Below, in pieces: positions 24,285-35,994 of a stretch of DNA of 64,000 nucleotides. This DNA is from Collybiopsis luxurians FD-317 M1 (Eukaryota > Basidiomycota > Agaricomycetes > Agaricales > Omphalotaceae). Both the position numbers and the translations under genes were made by a program. The notes beneath the pieces are model-generated. The model was not told the origin of the DNA and ran no database searches. It worked only from the letters and a program-made list of their open reading frames with translations. The DNA is taken from the NCBI GenBank assembly GCA_000827265.1, contig KN834787.1, forward strand, positions 390,338 to 454,337, read 5' to 3'. Within the stretch, counting starts at the first letter, position 1; each line of letters begins with the position of its first letter.

Positions 24285-25140
24285 GGGGATAACGGTTTGA
24301 AAGGGGTGACGGTCACATGATATACTCAGGACCTTGCGTGATGACGCGACATTTCTTTCGGCAAAATCCACTGGTTTTTTTGGTTATTGTAATAGCTCGA
24401 AAATTTCTAAGCATAGACGTGTACATCTCAAATTTTACATTCAGTATGCAAACGATATTTGGTCCTAGGGTTATACTTGAGACCTTGAGCTGGCAAGTTA
24501 AGGAGCGGTACAATGAATGATTATGAGTTTTGACGCTTATCACAGAGATCACAACTTACGAGGATTGTCATATATGACTAGAATTCTCCATCCCTTCTTA
24601 CGAGCGATACCAGTTTTCTAGTAGAATAGTCAATTTGATTACAGATACTGGATAACAGTTTACATAGCTCATACGTCTGCTACAACCTACTTCAGTACAA
24701 TATGTCGAGGAGCGTGGCAAAAGATAACAAAGTCCAAACGGGGAGCAAGCGGGCAAATCAGCAAGAGGAAAAAAGAAAGAAAAAGGCCGCGCAGATGACA
24801 AGTGAGGAACGTAGCGAAGTCCGAGTGAGCACAGCAAAAGTATCTATCAAAACGAGCAATGATTGAGGGCCGAAAAAGCTATAGTGAGGGTAACTCTGGG
24901 AATTGCATTAGCTGCAGCAATGGCACCTAGCAACGTTTCCCAGGACCGCTAGTAATAATTTGAGAGGCAACCGGACGCTTGCTGACCCCAGTCAACCGCC
25001 CTCGTCCTTGTCCTCGTCGTCGGATAACAAAACTGTCAAGCGAGCGTGCCAGCGACGGTCATGCGCAGGTTGCGGTCCGCTGCGTTCATCCATCTCAATG
25101 TTCAGATTGCTGAAAAATTATCTTCCGCATCGTCACCGTT
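24285..25140. other. Intergenic, nothing recognised
   Basis: This is the 5' flank of the Mug135-like gene followed by short unsupported frames. No repeat or RNA gene was evident. Confidence 0.4.
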
Positions 25141-25149
25141 GTTACGCAA

Positions 25150-25870
25150 GTCCATGTTAGGATCAGGATCAGGATTCAGCTTGATGTCCTTCTAGGCCCA
25201 AATCGGACTCGTCGTCGTCATGCGCATTGTCTTCCAGTTCAGGTGGGACGCCATCGTTGTCTAGCTTCCCTTTTGCAGCTGAGTCGTAACGATCCGGGGC
25301 TCCAGAGATTTAGCGGGAGGGTGAAGAAGAACGACGACGAGGAGGGTTGCAGAAGTTAAGGAGCACGGGCAGAGATGTGAAAGCGGGGACCAGCTGATTG
25401 GCGTACACTACGGCTTGAATGTGGAGAATGTGGTCAATGGGTACCTGAAGACCCGGCAGAGCGGGGAGCCTGCTGGAGAGTAGACGTGGGGTTTGGAAAG
25501 GTTGACGAGTTCCGGGGCACTTGAGTAGGAGCGAGGGGGCGAGTTGTGCCAGCTTGATCGTGGGGGTGCGGGAAGGGTCGACGATCGCGGGCTTGGCTTA
25601 GTGTCGGGCTTTGAATGTCCTGAGTTGAGGGACGCGGTTTAGAAGCAGCATCACGCTCCTGGGAATGAGGAGCGATTGGCTCGTTACTCTTTGTTGGGCG
25701 AGGGTTTGGAGGGTTTCAAAGCGGGAGGGTCTTTGAGATTCGGGTCGGCTTCTTCATCTCAGTCGATATGCTCGCCCATGTGCTGGTGAAGTAGGACGAC
25801 ATCGGAGTCGGATGCTGGCTCGTCATCTTCATCGCCCTCAGTGGCTTCCTTGGATGAGAATTGGTTGGTA
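25150..25870 (-). pseudogene. Unrecognised acidic coding-like fragment, minus strand
   Basis: On the minus strand, long stretches have coding character, such as EDDEPASDSDVVLLHQHMGEHI near 25840-25775 and LLPALPGLQVPIDHILHIQAVVYANQ-like text near 25480-25390. They end in the acidic tail ELEDNAHDDDESDLGLEGHQ before a stop near 25173. Stops, including a TGA right after HMGEHID, and frame changes separate the blocks. I do not recognise the protein. An F-box/LRR or transposon-encoded origin are both possible. Undetected introns could account for some of the breaks. Confidence 0.3.
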
Positions 25871-26099
25871 AGTAAAGAAACAGACAGTCGCTAACGACGT
25901 ACTGGTTGTTATCGAAAATCTTTTACCCTCTAGTTGGTCAATCCACTAGACTATTCGTTCATAAAAATGACTTCATTGACACCTCCGTCTCTCTCTCTCT
26001 TGCTGTAGGGCTGGAGACTCGACATCGAAAACCGAAGCTAGCAAGAAATGAATCGACTATGGAATAGAAACACTGATACTACTCACAACCGTGGCCACA

Positions 26100-27076
26100 T
26101 AAGCCTTGCGTTCCCACTTCGTGTAGCCTGAAGCTTGGGCTCGAGGGCAGAGGTCGGGCCAGTTATAATGCATCTAAAGGCCTGGAAACATGACGACAGT
26201 CAGAACGGGGTGCAAATGTGTGAAGATAAATGAAAGTACGATAATGGACAGTGGTCGTAAAAGGGTTACCACGCAGCATTCGATGCTTGTCGTATTTGGT
26301 CCAGTCGATGAGGAATGCTGGAACGCTGTCGGAAGTCATCGCAGGGATCACCCCCATTTTGTATTTTGTCTTGGACTCTACACCGCATGTGAGTAAATAA
26401 CGAAGAGAATAGGCAAAAAATACGGACTTTTTGATATCAGCCAAACTCTCGCTATCGATCCACAATCGATGTGCAAACTGCCGGGGAGTCAATAACATGG
26501 CCATCTGGGGGTCGTTAATCCGCTCGGCCTTGCTTGTACTAGTGGAAATTGCTGGAAAATCAAAACCTAGTAGGGTCTTTGCCGAGGACACGAAGAGTCC
26601 TTTCGACAATGGTCTTGCGGTCCTTCCTAGCGTATTCACGCGCCCCAAGCTCAAGCTGGTCAGAGATGTTAGAAAACTGATTGCGAGATTGAAACGAGCG
26701 GACCGTTGCAATCAAGATGTCCTAACAATCAGCATTCCTTTAGCGTTGAAGGAGCTCTCTGGAAAACATGTAAGAATATAATTAGGATGAAAAAAAACGC
26801 ACATATGCTCACTCGGCGGTTAAATCCAGCTCTTCCACGCGATGTCCTTCAGCGGCCTGAGCTCTTGCAAGTCGCTCCCGATATTCTTCATCCAGGCCAT
26901 CATCGGTTACTGCTGTGAAATCGACGGTGATGGATGTATTGCAGTAGAAGGCCTTGCCGGCATTAAGGAACAGTTTGGGATCATCATAGTTTCGGACAGC
27001 CCTGGTAGTTTTCTCAGTGAGATTAGGTAGGTAGGTTAGAAGAAAAGCGTACCGCGTCGGCTTCTTTGCTTTTCAT
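26100..27076 (-). CDS. Hypothetical multi-exon gene, not recognised, exon joins unresolved
   Basis: Several minus-strand blocks look genuinely coding. They start with an ATG at 27076 (MKSKEADA, then donor GTACGC), followed by NYDDPKLFLNAGKAFYCNTS...EEYRERLARAQAAEGHRVEEL (about 27010-26815). Next come DILIATVRSFQSRNQFSN...REYARKDRKTIVERTLRVLGKDP (26720-26580), INDPQMAMLLTPRQFAHRLW...YLLTCGVESKTKYKMGVIP (26560-26340) and a last block with NWPDLCPRAQASGYTKWERK (26170-26110). The joins I tried give either frame conflicts or introns under 30 nt, so the gene may be damaged. No family came to mind. The neighbours give no functional hint. Confidence 0.4.
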
Positions 27077-27601
27077 TTTCCTTTTCCTTTAGTTAAGACG
27101 CAGCAAGCGAATGAGAGTAATGGCTGGGACTGGAGCGAGGTTGTAGAGACAGACGGGTACTGCTGCGATGGTGGACTTTTTTTTTTGCCTGGCTAGCCTG
27201 TCTTGTCGTTTTACGAAGAATAGGTCGTTCGTGAATCAAGTTTCAGCAGATCTTCAAGTAACAATTTCATAATATGCCGGCCTAGAATTGGATTTTCACC
27301 AAGAAGAAAAAGGACAATTGAACATTAAGAGACTGAACAACTCATAAGATAGCGCGAGTCGGGGATCCCTATCAGGCCAATTCTTCCAGTGGAACAGATC
27401 CTTTGACATCCCGTGATTGATTGCTCACCGATGGCAGATCTGCCGCTCCTGCCATCTGGACATGGACGCTTATATCTCTGGTCTTTTTTGGGTGTGCAGT
27501 TGCCAGTGCCCGTCTTTCGTCAGCGGAAGGTAACATTGACGTCCCTTTGCTGTGATATTTCTCATAATCCCTCGGTAAACATCATCGCCGTGACTTTCCT
27601 G

Positions 27602-28666
27602 TGCCTGGCTAGTTTGCTTTTAGCCAGTAAGGCAGCTGTTGGGCAGCTGTTGATGCTCAGCAGAATGATGGTTGGACCCAATTGCATCTTGCAGTAAGAA
27701 ATGGCCATGATCAGATTGCCCACCTTCTTCTACAAAGTCAGGCACCTGTGAATGCTAAGAAGAATGATGGTTGGACTCCATTGCATGATGCAGCACTAAG
27801 TGGTTACATTGACATTATTCCTCTTCTCGTAGCAAGCAAGGCAGCAATTGATGCTCGGGAACAGGATAACTGGACACCATTGCATCTTGTGTCAAGGCAC
27901 GGCCATATTGAAGTTGCCCGCTTCCTGGTAAAAAAAACAAGGCAGCCGTCAATCCATTACAAAAAGATAATTGGACTCCTTTGCACCTTGCAGCTAGATA
28001 TGGCCATACTGAAATTGCACACTGTCTTATTGACAAAGGGGCAATAATCAATGCTCTGAAACAGGATTATTGGACTCCATTGCATCTTGCAGCAGCGAAT
28101 GGTCAAGTCAAGGTTGTTCACCTCCTTATAAAAAATCAGGCAAAGGTTAATGCTCGGAAGAAGGATAGTATGACTCCATTGTATCATGCAGCAACAAACG
28201 GTAATATTGAGATTGTTCACCTTCTCATAAAAAACCAGGCAGTCATTGACTTTCAGGGAAAGGACGGGTGGACTCCATTGCACTTTGTAGCAAGGCACGG
28301 CTGGACCGAAATTGTTGACTTGCTTGTAGCCAATAACGCAGATGTCAATGCTCATCAAAAGGGCAATTGGACGCCACTGCACCTTGCAGCTGCACATGGT
28401 CTTATTCAGATTGCCTGCCTCCTCATTGACAGCCAAGCAGCTGTCAATTCTCAGGATAAGAACAAATGGACCCCATTACATCTTGCAGCAAGATTTGGTC
28501 TTGCTGAGATTATCCGCCTCCTTGTTGCACATGATGCTGCTGTTAATGTTCAAGATAACAATAATTTTACACCTTTGCATCTGGCGGCAAAAATAATCAT
28601 GTCGAGATTGCCTACACTCTTGTTGAAAGTATTAGATCAGAAGAGTTCACGCATAATGGCGCCTAG
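27602..28666 (+). pseudogene. Orphan ankyrin-repeat array, frameshifted
   Basis: About ten 33-aa ankyrin units (WTPLH-AA--GH--I--LL) resemble the C-terminus of a STAND protein, but no NACHT, P-loop or start region lies upstream. Three frame breaks can be seen by comparing repeat units: an 11-bp direct duplication around 27631-27653 (GCAGCTGTTG twice), an expanded A8 run near 27931 and a missing A near 28591. After the last break the text continues in another frame (NNHVEIAYTLVES) to a stop near 28666. The repeats are more diverged from each other than those of the NACHT-ankyrin gene at 7.3-12.1 kb. This is a truncated relic, not an expressed receptor, though transcription cannot be excluded. 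Confidence 0.8.
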
Positions 28667-29120
28667 ACGGGTCTGGTCATGTGTGTGTATTGAGTGTCCT
28701 GTGGGGTGTCGAGATAAGTATCCACGGAGGCATAACGGTTGCTAGATACATGGCATACTTCCGCGCGGATAACTTCCCGCAGTCGGCTCATCTTTGTCTA
28801 TCCTGTTTTCTCCCTAATCTTTCTCCCCTTTTAACTTAGTACTTATAGATCCTCGAGTTCCGGTGCGACCCTCAGAACCTATTGCTGGTTCTGAGGGTAC
28901 GTGATTTTTTCTTCTAGTTTATTGGTCCGATACTTACTTACCTAAAGTCAAGTGTACTTAAATAGGACTATAGCCCTTACAGAAAGTTCATAAATTGCTG
29001 AATCCTGATGGTTGTAGAGTTGTATTTTTGATTATTTTTTTTTTGGTTCTAATTAAACGTACACTGCGCATGCATTACTCTATGATTGTGCAATTCATAT
29101 GACTGTACTGAAATGTAAGC
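28667..29120. other. Non-coding stretch, possible LTR-like remnant
   Basis: Sequence from about 28708 (TGTCGAGATAAGTATCCACG) to 28900 is GC-richer than its surroundings and has the flavour of a solo fungal LTR: a TGT start, a pyrimidine-rich middle and CTTAGTACTTATAGATCCTCG. I see no ACA end or target duplication that would prove it. It contains the perfect hairpin listed separately. Confidence 0.25.
28868..28898. repeat. Perfect 12-bp inverted repeat (hairpin)
   Basis: ACCCTCAGAACC at 28868-28879 and GGTTCTGAGGGT at 28887-28898 are exact reverse complements separated by a 7-nt loop, with a T-run about ten bases later. No gene is close enough to assign it as a terminator. Confidence 0.8.
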
Positions 29121-29213
29121 ATCTCTTCATAGTGTAGTGGTAAGCTGCAACTTGCACAGATGATACTCTAAAATTGCAGTGGATCAAACCTCAGTTTGGG
29201 CACTGCAATCTTA
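29121..29213 (+). ncRNA. tRNA-like sequence (SINE head or tRNA pseudogene)
   Basis: ATAGTGTAGTGGTAAGC resembles a pol III A box (TRGYNNARYGG-like) and GGATCAAACC, about 40 bases further, resembles a B box (GGTTCGANNCC). The spacing is right for a tRNA-derived unit. I could not fold a convincing acceptor stem, so a tRNA-derived SINE or a tRNA relic is more likely than a working tRNA. Confidence 0.35.
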
Positions 29214-29221
29214 ATTTTAGA

Positions 29222-29411
29222 TGGGCGAGTACTCGTGAGTTACTCGCGAGTAAGTTATGTATTTCACTCTCAGCCTCAGAAGGCTGATCGTGACTCGGAT
29301 GGGCACTCACGTGGCAGGTGCACTAGTGTGAAAGCTGTACACTTGGCTCGCGAGTTATGAGTGGGAGTAAGCTCACAAGTATTTGTGAACACTTGCTGTT
29401 TGTGCCCATGT
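29222..29411. mobile_element. Small element with imperfect inverted ends (MITE-like)
   Basis: The left end ATGGGCGAGTACTCGTGAG and the reverse complement of the right end, ATGGGCACAAACAGC... then ACTTGTGAGCTTACTC, share ATGGGC and the subterminal ACT(C/T)GTGAG(T/C)TTACTC block. The centre contains palindromic ACTCGCGAGT motifs. No target duplication was identified. The cluster of similar motifs at 13160-13330 may be another relic. Confidence 0.4.
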
Positions 29412-29813
29412 CTGTCTATCAATGCCAATGCTTAGGCTCATTGCCCTTTTGCTTCTTCTTCTGGTTCCTTTACTTCACAATATTCAGGATCAAATGGAAG
29501 ATAACCTTGGCCTGTTAGTCTAAGAATTGAGGAAGGATTATAACACTTGAAATATGACTTTCATTACCACTTCCAAGATTCCTGAATATTTTCCACTGCA
29601 TATTTTTTGCTCAAAATCCAAAGCTACACTACTCAAATCAATAAGAACCTACAGTAAGAATTGAAGAGGAAAGGCCACAAATTGCATACAGGAAAAACAA
29701 TTTGAGCTGAAAATTCTGTTTATAAGTGAGATTGCCTTACTGGTAATGGCATAGTACATTCTGAACTTGTAATTTAGCTTCATTTTTGGACTAACAGAGA
29801 GCAGTTGCCCACC

Positions 29814-30115
29814 TTCATCAGGGAAAGTATCCTAGCCCAGGCAAATACAGGAAGCCTGAGGGCACCCAGGAAATTGGCTAAATCTTAGGAGCCCTTAGAG
29901 AATCTGGTTTGCTTGGGTTGCCTAGGCTTCCTGGGCTTTTGGTCAAATTCTAGGCTCACTGAGAGATATTTCAGAGATGCCTGGAGGTCTCTGAGTGCTC
30001 CCTGGGGATCTCTGGAGCATAGATATTTCAAATACTACAAATAATACCAGAATTACATTGCAAGTACATATTTGGTTGCCAAAATCTACGGCTTTTCACT
30101 TTTAAAATAAATTCC
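29814..30115 (+). repeat. Second copy (left half) of the element nested at 16396-17326
   Basis: CATCAGGGAAAGTATCCTAGCCCAGGCAAAT-like sequence opens the copy. It is followed by GGAAGCCTGAGGG, CCCAGGAAAT-GGC-AAATC, CTAGGCT(C)ACTGAGAGATAT and CTCCCTGGG(G)ATCTCTGG, in the same order as 16398-16740. The inverted right half is absent, so this is a truncated copy. Confidence 0.65.
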
Positions 30116-33035
30116 CCGATCCTTCAACAAGAGAAGCTGCAAAACTATCTAACTCCCATATAGAGGAGTGAAATTTCAAGTATTCCTAAGTGCACACTCT
30201 TTAATAATGACCAAGGCATGGGTTAGTGGGTTGAAAGAAAGAGATAGGTTGTGTTGAGTCTCAGCAACTCAGAGCAAGCGCGAAAAAGCAAAATTAAACT
30301 AAAATAAAATAAAATTTTCACATCACGAGGCCGGAATGAAATGGACGAATCATCCTTATGGTCGGTTTTGTTTGGCGCATAATGCTGGAACATCCACATA
30401 TAGGCAATGAATTGTTCAGATGCTTCATTTGTAATTGCATCAATTTTTTTTCTCATTTGCATCCCTTAGAACGACATTGCTTGAACGCATTGACGTATTA
30501 TGTGCTTCTAACAATTGTCTGACACCTCAATTCTACAACTCGTTGCTTACCCAGCTTCGTATATGCCACGCGCTCTGCGTGATGGCCTATAACTTAAAGA
30601 AGAGACACTTTACACACATTCAAATTTATTCGTTGATTTTGTTGTGTTGGAGATAACGAGAACTGCCACTTGGGCGGCACTGCATTTTGCTTAGCATACA
30701 TTTTATTATTACTCCGAGAGATCAATTCCAACTATGTAGTTGTTTTGCCAGTGATTTCCGCACGCTGCAGCGCTGAATGATATGCTTGGTTTGGGGGCAT
30801 GACAGGTAACTCGTGAAAGGCTCAATTCTGCTCGCGCTTTAATTAACCTTCATTCTGTGGTCATCTCATCCCGCGAAGTTGGGTAATGAAATTGAGAAGA
30901 TTTTGCCTACTGCAGACGTGAGGAGAATGCTTGCTTCGATTTATTTCGGGCCCGCAGCGGTCCGTTAATTGAAGTCCGAGCTATGCCTTCTCCTGCCATG
31001 CGAAAGGACTGCTACAGAAACTGTAGTACGGAGCAAATTGATGCTCTCCACGCCCTCCTTCTGCATTGGAGCTACCACAATGAGGATCCCCTCTTCAACG
31101 GTGCCATCCACTCTAGGAACTTTAGAGCTCCTCATGCAAGATCTGCTCGTATACCTACTCGTACTATCTAGTTTCTACCGAACGTTCTGCTCCAAGATTA
31201 TGTGTACTGACCATCTTATTGGCGCTGCTATCGGACTCCTCAGTGGTGTTGGAGCCTATAGAAGTATGCGTAGTGAGACTACCACTACAAAGAAGTATAG
31301 ATTCATGTAGATTGTCCCTTATCCATCGGTCGTCATTGGCCCACACGTTATCATCACAGCGCTCAACAGGATCAAAACCTCCTATCGAACCCAAGCTAGT
31401 TGGCTGCTGGAGATAGGCCCTACCCACGGATTTTCCGTCGTACTCCTCGCGGCTTTCGTTGGACAGGTCTCACGATGATGATACATAGTGGCCTCGTCAA
31501 TTTCCAGTCTACAGCTTACGAACAGAAAATATGAACTCGATCGCGATGAACGATTGCGCAAGTTGCTTACCCATCCGGAGATGATCAGTGCGAGGCGAAA
31601 ATCAACGACGCATCGTGGCAGATACGTACATATATGGGCATGAATAGGGGAACCAGGAACAGAATGTTCACTTTTGACTGACGAACGTGTTGAACCGAAC
31701 ACAGAGCGCTCATGTCGTGTGTATATGGATTGTTCCATCTTACGTTGGTTTGTTAGAAGTCAAAGAGGTTTGACACCTGGTTTCGGTGTGCTGGAAAGGT
31801 TTGGCTGCGAGGGCAGGCACCGTGGAGGGTGTCCGCTAGGTGTTTTTGTGACGTGCTTACTTGCATATGTACTTCTAGGAGATGTGTTTCGAGTGGATCA
31901 GGAAGAAAGTTTTCCTTATCGCAGGTTTTAGGACACACTAGTGGCCACGTCATGGTGTCACTCGTAGCATTCCTTCTCAATTCCTTCTTTCTACAGCTTT
32001 CCCAGTCTCCGTCATCCGAGGCATTGGGTGATCATAAACTCATTCAAGGGATACGTCGAACATAGTTTACCGAAGCTCGTACAAAGAACTCGAATCATAT
32101 GGATCGAGTGCTTGAAGAGAAGATGAATCTTCGTTCTGGTTGCACACGAACTTGAATGGCTGCGGTGGTTCCGATGGAAAAAAATAGATGGAGCTTCCGG
32201 GCGCAATGGGGCTTGGGCTTTGTTACGGTAAAGACAAGCGGCGGGCTCGGAGCGTGTATGTAACAGATACACACGTCTTGTAGACAGGACGGGACAGGAG
32301 TCCTTTCCTAAGTACCACTGCCAGGTATGTCGTAATCAGGAAGACGGGGATGAACGTCTGGCCAAGATGCATATCCAGGGTTAGAGTTACGGTTTCGAAT
32401 GAGATGATCGAATGGAGAAAAGTGGATGCTTGCAAGCCTTGAATTAATTTTATCGACTCGTTACCGACTCGAAATGACATGTGTACTCGAGGGCCCAGCG
32501 TGGGCTTTGTTATAAGTTATAGATTCCGTTGACTGAGGAAGCCAAAGAATGAAAATGACAAGTTCCAGAATGATACCGGCGTTTGTTTCATGTTAATGAA
32601 GGTTTCTATCTAGGTGTTCAAAATGAACGTCGAACACAGTAGAGTTTGATTGCACTTATCAAAATGTAATGTATGAAAATACGCAAGTTCTCCCAACTTC
32701 TCGAGCTTTGCTAGACCTCAAGTAAAGATATTTTATATTATCTACGAATTCATAGATACAGTACTGGTAACTGGAGAGCTGCTTAAAAACTCACTCTTGG
32801 ATACCAGGCACCGGGGGCGGACCAGGCACTTTAGTGACATCAGCACACCGAGCCCCTCGCGGAGGCAGGTCGTGGGATATCTAATTTTCAGCAAAGTACT
32901 AAATGGCAACTTCCGTTTGCGGAATTCAACCCTTCTTCTTTTCCTTCCACTCCATTCGTTTATAATTCGTCGCCGTTATCTCGAACGGTATCCCCCTCCT
33001 TCTCTTTCTTCCTCCCAATCATCCTTCATCTCGTC
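30116..33035. other. Long stretch without a supported gene
   Basis: Short frames occur on both strands. The minus ORF 32480-32223 contains a possible membrane segment (QTFIPVFLITTYLAVVLRKG) and several minus blocks at 31240-31740 have some coding character, so a decayed multi-exon membrane-protein gene on the minus strand is possible. I could not assemble it. The last ~200 bp, pyrimidine-rich (CTTCTTTTCCTTCC and TCTCTTTCTTCCTCCC), form the likely promoter/5' UTR of the DUF1996 gene. Confidence 0.3.
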
Positions 33036-35994
33036 ATGGCTCGTCAGCTTCTCCACTCTCTCTTTGCCCTCGCAGCCTTATCCAGCGTTCAAGCGTATTT
33101 TCTGGTCGGGACTCGTGAGTTTTGGAATATGTTTTTACTTGAGCAACCATCTCATCTTATTACGTGTAATAGGAAATATTCTCGTTTCAGAGCGACTCGA
33201 CCCCATTATCAATCCAGGCACAGTTTCCGGCCATGTCCACTCTGGTGCGCGAAAATTCTGGCTGTCATGTCCATCTAGTTGATTGATGTCCTGTAGTCGT
33301 TGGAGGTAGCAATTTTGGTATGACGCTCTCGACGGCGTCGCTGAGGAACAGCGAGTGCACCTCGATGCCCATTCAGGAAGACCACTCGAACTATTGGTAC
33401 CCGGTAGGTCCCCCATCCAGACGGTGGGTTAAACAGGAATTCACTCTTCTCCTTGGAATATAGCATCTTTACTTCCAGTGCGTTACAAAAATTTTATATT
33501 CCATTACGCGATAATGACCTCATCTCTAGACACAAGAATGGGTCTTTCTCATCTCTCAATGTCGGGAATGTCATGTAAGTCTGCCTTCGCAGTTATCTGG
33601 CGTAAGCTCACAGTCTATTCCCGCAGCTGTGCGTAGCTATCTATTAGATACTCGCCCTGAGCTTATCTTTTTTCGTAACGATAGATTACCTCTACAATGA
33701 CGCCGAAAATGGTCAGCCCAATACGGTTCAGGCGTTCCCTGATGACGTGAGTTCATTTTTGACGATGATAACGTTGAACTAACTTTTTCCGCCATAGTTC
33801 CGAATGATATCTGGTAAAGTCCCAATACACTTTCATCTTCGGTTCATATATACTTAGTTTTTCTGAAAACCAGGGGACATGACATTGCGATCATACAATG
33901 CTAGCAGCTATGCTCAACAGGCTGTCACCTTCTTGTGCTTAGATTTCAATGGCGTTTCGACGAAATATAACGAGCTTCCACCTGTGTCTTGCCCCTCTGG
34001 TATCCGCGCTCAGATTGTACGTACTAGCACACCCTAAAAAACTCAGTTTTGTCACTGACGCCCATTTCAGAACTTCCCCATGTGCTGGGATGGCAAGGTA
34101 ATTAACTTGTCCGGATAGCTTTAGTTTATTCTCAGCTGATATATTATCTTCCAGAACCTCGACTCCGCCGACCACAAATCTCATGTTGCGTTCCCCTCTG
34201 GAGGCCCTGACAGTGGAACGTGTGACGACCCCAACTTCCCGGTCACTCTTCCTCGTATCTTTATTGAGGTCAGTGTTTGTACTCTCAGACTCTTGCGCCT
34301 CGTCTAAATTGAGAGTAGGGATACTGGGACACAGGTGACTTTGATAGTATCAGGGATACCGATGCGATGAACTCTACTCAGCCCTACGTGTGAGTTATCC
34401 TTGCGCTTACGCTCTGGTAAACCGAGCTGAGCGGGCGTTCTGATATAGCTTTTCTCATGGAGACCCTACTGGGTATGGATACCACGCTGGTGAGTACATA
34501 ACGGGCAGCTGCTAGAGAATCCGCCGGTGTTCAACCCTTTTATCTAGACTTTTATAATGGCTGGAAGAGCGGTGTTCTGCAAAATGTGCTCGACAAGTGC
34601 GCATGCAGTAAGTCTGACGACCGTTTCTTATGAGATCTCTCATCTCAAAATTTACACGTTATAGCTTCTGCTGGTTTCGGTGACGCTTCTTGCTGTTCAG
34701 ATTTGGGAGTGTTCACTCTGGAGACGTCGGGAACTTGTTCGCTTACTCCGATCGTTGACGAGCAGGGTTCGTAAAATTCACTACTCTCGTATGATTATGC
34801 AAATTGATGGGCTCATTCTGTTTAGTTCTTGGAACTGTTGATAAACTTCCAGGAAACAACCCTGTTCGCTCTGGGCCTCAAGCTGCTCCTGCGTTGGCTG
34901 CCTCCAGTACGCCCGCAATCTTGTCCCCGGCTTACGCGTACACGGGAGCTAGTGCAACCGCGACTGGAACCATAGCATCTCCTGCTGTTTCAGGTGCCGG
35001 TTCCTCTGCTTCTGCCACAGTTACCTCCGCATCGGCGACCGGTTCAGCTTCTGGTTCAGGACAGTCCGCGTCAGGAAGCTCGATCTCTGTTACCGCCAGC
35101 GCGACCAGTGGCAATGCCGGTGCAACTGCTGCACCTGGATCTGCATCGGCCTCGGGGTCTGCCTCAAATGTAGGATCCTCCGCGTCTTCGTCGGGGACCT
35201 CGATTGTTGTCGTCACTAGCGCGAGCAGCAGCGGCACTGGTAATGCCGGAGCAACTTCCATCCCTGCTCCTGCATACGGCTACTCGTCCTCTAATGCGGC
35301 TTCTGCGTCCTCTGGCTCTCCTACCACGAACGTTCAAGCGGTGATCCCGACCGCCACTGCCTCTGGTGCGGCTTCCACATCATCAGGCGATGATGACGAT
35401 GACGACGACGACTGCACGGATACGGATGACAGCACCAGTACTACCGCGGATGTCCAAGCCGTTGTTCCAACAGCTTCTGCAACTGATACGTCCGATTCCA
35501 CCTCGACGGTTTCCCCTGCAAGCGTCGCTACTCCTACGCAGGCTTCCGAGGCCGATGTTACATCGACTGATTCCGCTGCGAACGTTGCCACTCCCACCTC
35601 TGAGGCCGATGCCACATCGACTGATTCCGCTGCAAACGTTGCCACTCCCACGCAGACATCTGAGGCCGATGCTACATCAACTGATTCCTCTGCAAACGTC
35701 GCTACTCCCACTCAAGCGTCCGACACCGAGACTGAGACTGCCACCTCGACCGATTCCTCAGATTCCGCTTCAGCTTCCGCGGCTTCCCCTTCAGCAGCGT
35801 CCCCTGCCAGTACCTCTTCCTCGTCCACTGGATATGGAAGCGGCTCTTCTTCTGGATGGGGTGACGACGATGACGACGAATACGAGTTCTACTGCGTCAG
35901 GCGAAAGAAGAAGCACAGTTATGGCAAGCGTGCCTTGCCCAAGGGTCGCCGCAACCATAACTCGTATAGACGTCTCACTCTTGATGATTTCTAA
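33036..35994 (+). CDS. Secreted DUF1996-domain protein with Ser/Thr/Ala-rich C-terminus
   Basis: The first exon (33036-33114) encodes a signal peptide (MARQLLHSLFALAALSSVQA). Further exons at 33191-33244, 33297-33403, 33464-33477 and 33530-33574 carry RLDPIINPGTVSGHVH and VGGSNFGMTLSTASLRNSEC, the opening of DUF1996. Later exons carry FPDDFRMISGDMTLRSYN, CWDGK, LDSADHKSHVAFPSGG and SHGDPTGYGYHADFYNGW. One join, between 33574 and about 33680, is unresolved. The last exon (from about 34825) adds ~390 residues of Ser/Thr/Ala/Gly with tandem ~22-aa units of the type TPTQASEADATSTDSAANVA, an Asp run and a basic tail. DUF1996 proteins are extracellular or wall-associated and of unknown function, and the low-complexity tail is probably heavily O-glycosylated. 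Its truncated copy is at 43990-45480. Confidence 0.85.

Noticed and set aside
24598..24837. Minus-strand 79-aa ORF rich in Phe, Leu and Ser
   Set aside because: No start context, no homologous pattern and no neighbour to join to.
10000..28666. CRISPR-like regular repeats
   Set aside because: The 99-bp period is that of 33-residue ankyrin units in open frame; there are no spacers and the genome is eukaryotic.
32797..33282. 161-aa ORF overlapping the start of the DUF1996 gene
   Set aside because: It runs through the promoter and an intron in a different frame from the signal peptide and DUF1996 exons.
34932..35711. Minus-strand Val/Ala-rich ORFs opposite the DUF1996 tail
   Set aside because: They mirror the low-complexity Ser/Thr/Ala codons of the sense gene.
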